From CAZJAH01 sp964544155 (GTDB lineage: Bacteria > Bacteroidota > Ignavibacteria > Kapaibacteriales > UBA2268), in contig CAZJAH010000009.1 in assembly GCA_964544155.1 (NCBI GenBank), forward strand, positions 1-64,000: DNA of 64,000 bases. The letters run 5' to 3'. Below are positions 61,985-64,000 of the stretch, piece after piece. Every line of letters begins with the position of its first letter. The stretch's first letter is position 1. A model generated the notes under the pieces. That model was not told the DNA's origin. It searched no databases and saw nothing but the letters and a program-made list of their open reading frames with translations. The position numbers and the translations under genes are program-made.

Positions 61985-64000
61985 ATGGCCTTTAGATTAC
62001 TCGCAATTATTATTACGATTGGATTTTTAAGTGGTTTCAATATGAAAGCTCAGGAAAGCCATGATGATGGATTACCTTTTTTCATGAAACCGGATTTTGT
62101 TGAAGATTACAGATCTTGGCTTGAATTTGGCAATACAAAAAGAAAAATAGCCGGCGATCCTCCAAAGGAATTTTATAAAATAAAACCCGGCCCCGAAACC
62201 ATTCTGAATTCGACCGGCGGTTTTGAAATTAAAAATATTTCTAATTTGCAAAGTGCTCAAAATGAAGTGTGGATTGCAGTCAATCCTACAAATCCCCTTA
62301 ATATTATTGCCGGTTCCAATGACTACTTTCACGGTTCCCTTGCTCAAGATTACAAAATGCCGGCATTTGTTACTACTGACGGCGGACAAAATTGGCAGAC
62401 TACAACACTACCGGCAAATTTTGACTTGATCATTAAAACTGAAAACGGTTCGAGTAACCTTGTGTTTGATCCGGGTGTTACTTTCGATTCCCAGGGTAGA
62501 GCTTACTACTGCTACGGTTATACAGTAACCGGCGACGATTCCAAAACTGACGGAGAAAACGGTCTGTTTGTAGGGCGTTCTCTCGATGGGGGGCTCAGTT
62601 GGGAAGAAATGCCCTCTATAGTTGCAATTGGTGACGGTACGGGTTTCTCAGGCGGAGAATTTCATGATAAATATCTGATAGCAGCTGATGCTAATCCGGA
62701 TTCACCTTACAGAGATAACGTCTATGTTGCCTGGACAAGATTTAAAGCCGGATCGCCATCAAGTATTGTTGTTTCAACAAGTACGGACGGTGGAATGGGC
62801 TGGTCTACTCCTTTTCCACTTTCGTCAGGTTTTAGTTCGAAACAGTCACCAATGCCGGCTGTAGGCCCTGATGGGACAGTTTATGTTACCTGGAGAAGCG
62901 AAAGCAGTGATAAAACATCCGCGCTGTTATCCAGATCGACTGACGGCGGTCAAACATGGACTTCAAGCTTATTAGCACAGGAAGTTGTTTCTGTTGGTGT
63001 CAGAAATTCACAGTCCGGCAGGCAGACTTTGCCGGATAAATTAAATCCCATCAGAGTATCATCATATCCTGCAATAGATGTTGACAGATCAAACGGCGAG
63101 CGAAACGGCTGGGTCTATATAGTTCAGTGTGGTAAAGACGAACAGGGCAATACAGGATGCTATTTAGCAAGGTCGTCGAATAATGGTGATGACTGGGAAA
63201 GGAATTTGCGCGTTGATAATGGTGACGGCCAGGGAGATTTATTCTTCCCGGCTATATCAGTTGATCCGGTAAACGGTAATGTTTACGTGGCATATTATTC
63301 CTCACAGGACCATGATAATAATGACATGATTGATGTTTACGTTGCAATATCAACAGACGGCGGCGAAAACTTTAACCATATAAAAGTGAATGAAACTTCT
63401 TTCGGTGCTCGTGGGCTCGGAGATAATGGTAATTATTACTGGGGCGATTATATCAGCATGGCATCATATAATAATAATATATATCCATGCTGGTGGCAGC
63501 CTACACCCGGAGGCGATGTATTCTGGTCACATGATGTTTATACAGCCCTGCTTTCAACAAATCCGCAGATCGTACAGGATCTTCAGGCTGATAACAATTT
63601 CCGTGATCCTCTGTCAGTTAAACTGACATGGCAGGATCCGGCCAAAGACCTTCTTGGCAACGACCTCGACGGCTTTGAGGTTATTATCCACAGAAATCAG
63701 ACAGAGATCGGCCGTGTTGACAAAGGTGTACAATCATACGATGATATGACTGCTGAAAACGGAGAAACTTATGTTTATACTCTATATGTAGAAACACCCG
63801 ATGGTAGAAGAAGCGGCCCGACAGAGCTAAGAGTTACCGCGGGCGGAGCTCTTCAGCCAAACGCGCCCTTTATTCTGTCAGGTGTTTCCTCCGAAGATGG
63901 TGTAATTATTCGTTGGGAAAATCCCGCAGAGCATATTGACGGCACTGTTTTCCATGATTTCAAAGCCATTGAAATATATGACATGGATGATAATCTGCTA
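61985..64000 (+). CDS. Secreted Asp-box (BNR) protein, 3' end outside the window
   Basis: Open for 672 codons from the ATG at 61985 to the last base of the window, so the C-terminus is missing. Signal peptide MAFRLLAIIITIGFLSGFNMKAQ. Six Asp-box turns are visible: TTDGGQNW, SLDGGLSW, STDGGMGW, STDGGQTW, SSNNGDDW and STDGGENF, the pattern of sialidase-like beta-propellers. From about residue 530 Fn3-like domains begin (VKLTWQDPAKDLLGNDLDGF; GVIIRWENPAEHIDG). The sialidase Arg triad was not identified, so activity is not claimed. A T9SS sorting domain is expected past the window. Confidence 0.82.
   Translation, partial: MAFRLLAIIITIGFLSGFNMKAQESHDDGLPFFMKPDFVEDYRSWLEFGNTKRKIAGDPPKEFYKIKPGPETILNSTGGFEIKNISNLQSAQNEVWIAVNPTNPLNIIAGSNDYFHGSLAQDYKMPAFVTTDGGQNWQTTTLPANFDLIIKTENGSSNLVFDPGVTFDSQGRAYYCYGYTVTGDDSKTDGENGLFVGRSLDGGLSWEEMPSIVAIGDGTGFSGGEFHDKYLIAADANPDSPYRDNVYVAWTRFKAGSPSSIVVSTSTDGGMGWSTPFPLSSGFSSKQSPMPAVGPDGTVYVTWRSESSDKTSALLSRSTDGGQTWTSSLLAQEVVSVGVRNSQSGRQTLPDKLNPIRVSSYPAIDVDRSNGERNGWVYIVQCGKDEQGNTGCYLARSSNNGDDWERNLRVDNGDGQGDLFFPAISVDPVNGNVYVAYYSSQDHDNNDMIDVYVAISTDGGENFNHIKVNETSFGARGLGDNGNYYWGDYISMASYNNNIYPCWWQPTPGGDVFWSHDVYTALLSTNPQIVQDLQADNNFRDPLSVKLTWQDPAKDLLGNDLDGFEVIIHRNQTEIGRVDKGVQSYDDMTAENGETYVYTLYVETPDGRRSGPTELRVTAGGALQPNAPFILSGVSSEDGVIIRWENPAEHIDGTVFHDFKAIEIYDMDDNLL

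Overview
The window looks like a chromosomal piece of a Gram-negative bacterium of the Bacteroidota/Ignavibacteriota (FCB) side of the tree. The evidence is: three secreted proteins with type IX secretion (T9SS) C-terminal sorting domains, a DUF3127 OB-fold-like protein, lipid A genes (lpxB, lpxK), lipoproteins with Bacteroidota-style lipoboxes, weak or absent Shine-Dalgarno sequences at many starts, one TAnnTTTG-type promoter, and a moderately AT-rich composition. No rRNA or tRNA gene was found. I do not assign a genus.

Layout. Bases 1-5270 hold a type II-C CRISPR-Cas locus on the minus strand (cas9-cas1-cas2, no csn2 or cas4). A convincing tracrRNA candidate is transcribed divergently from cas9 at about 5168-5261. 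The repeat array is not in the window and probably lies left of base 1. Bases 5654-10618 hold housekeeping and secreted genes: cysS and aspA (overlapping), a DUF3127 protein with an SSB-like acidic tail, and an M14 carboxypeptidase. Bases 10740-15952 form a signalling and transport cluster: a membrane histidine kinase with its own promoter, a GC-rich structured intergenic element, a CBS-pair protein, a response-regulator receiver domain fused to a 12-TM-class DASS/SLC13 transporter, and a stand-alone receiver protein. This is the most unusual module in the window.

Bases 16099-34747 are mostly cell-envelope and secreted functions: two lipoproteins, a class II photolyase, a DUF116 protein, three T9SS cargo proteins including a 1407-residue beta-helix/Ig-like protein, LplA, a UmuD-like peptidase behind a sigma-54-like promoter, a SLOG-like protein, a 42-residue membrane protein missed by length cut-offs, a T9SS-domain gene remnant, and a probable small RNA at 33440-33538. 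Bases 34891-44511 carry two M20 peptidases, an OPT transporter, a PqqD-like protein, a TPR protein, a GT2 glycosyltransferase and a MATE exporter.

Bases 44605-50368 form a second signalling operon of four overlapping genes (WYL regulator, PAS histidine kinase, Rcp1-like receiver, REC-PAS-kinase-REC hybrid). Bases 50815-54905 are a lipid A operon on the minus strand (lpxB, DUF374 acyltransferase, lpxK) that continues into a lipoprotein glutamine-amidotransferase-like hydrolase and an M23-like protein lacking one active-site histidine. The right end holds dnaE, a two-TM small protein, a DUF6588 outer-membrane protein, folD, an RluA-type pseudouridine synthase, and the 5' part of a secreted Asp-box protein that runs off the window.
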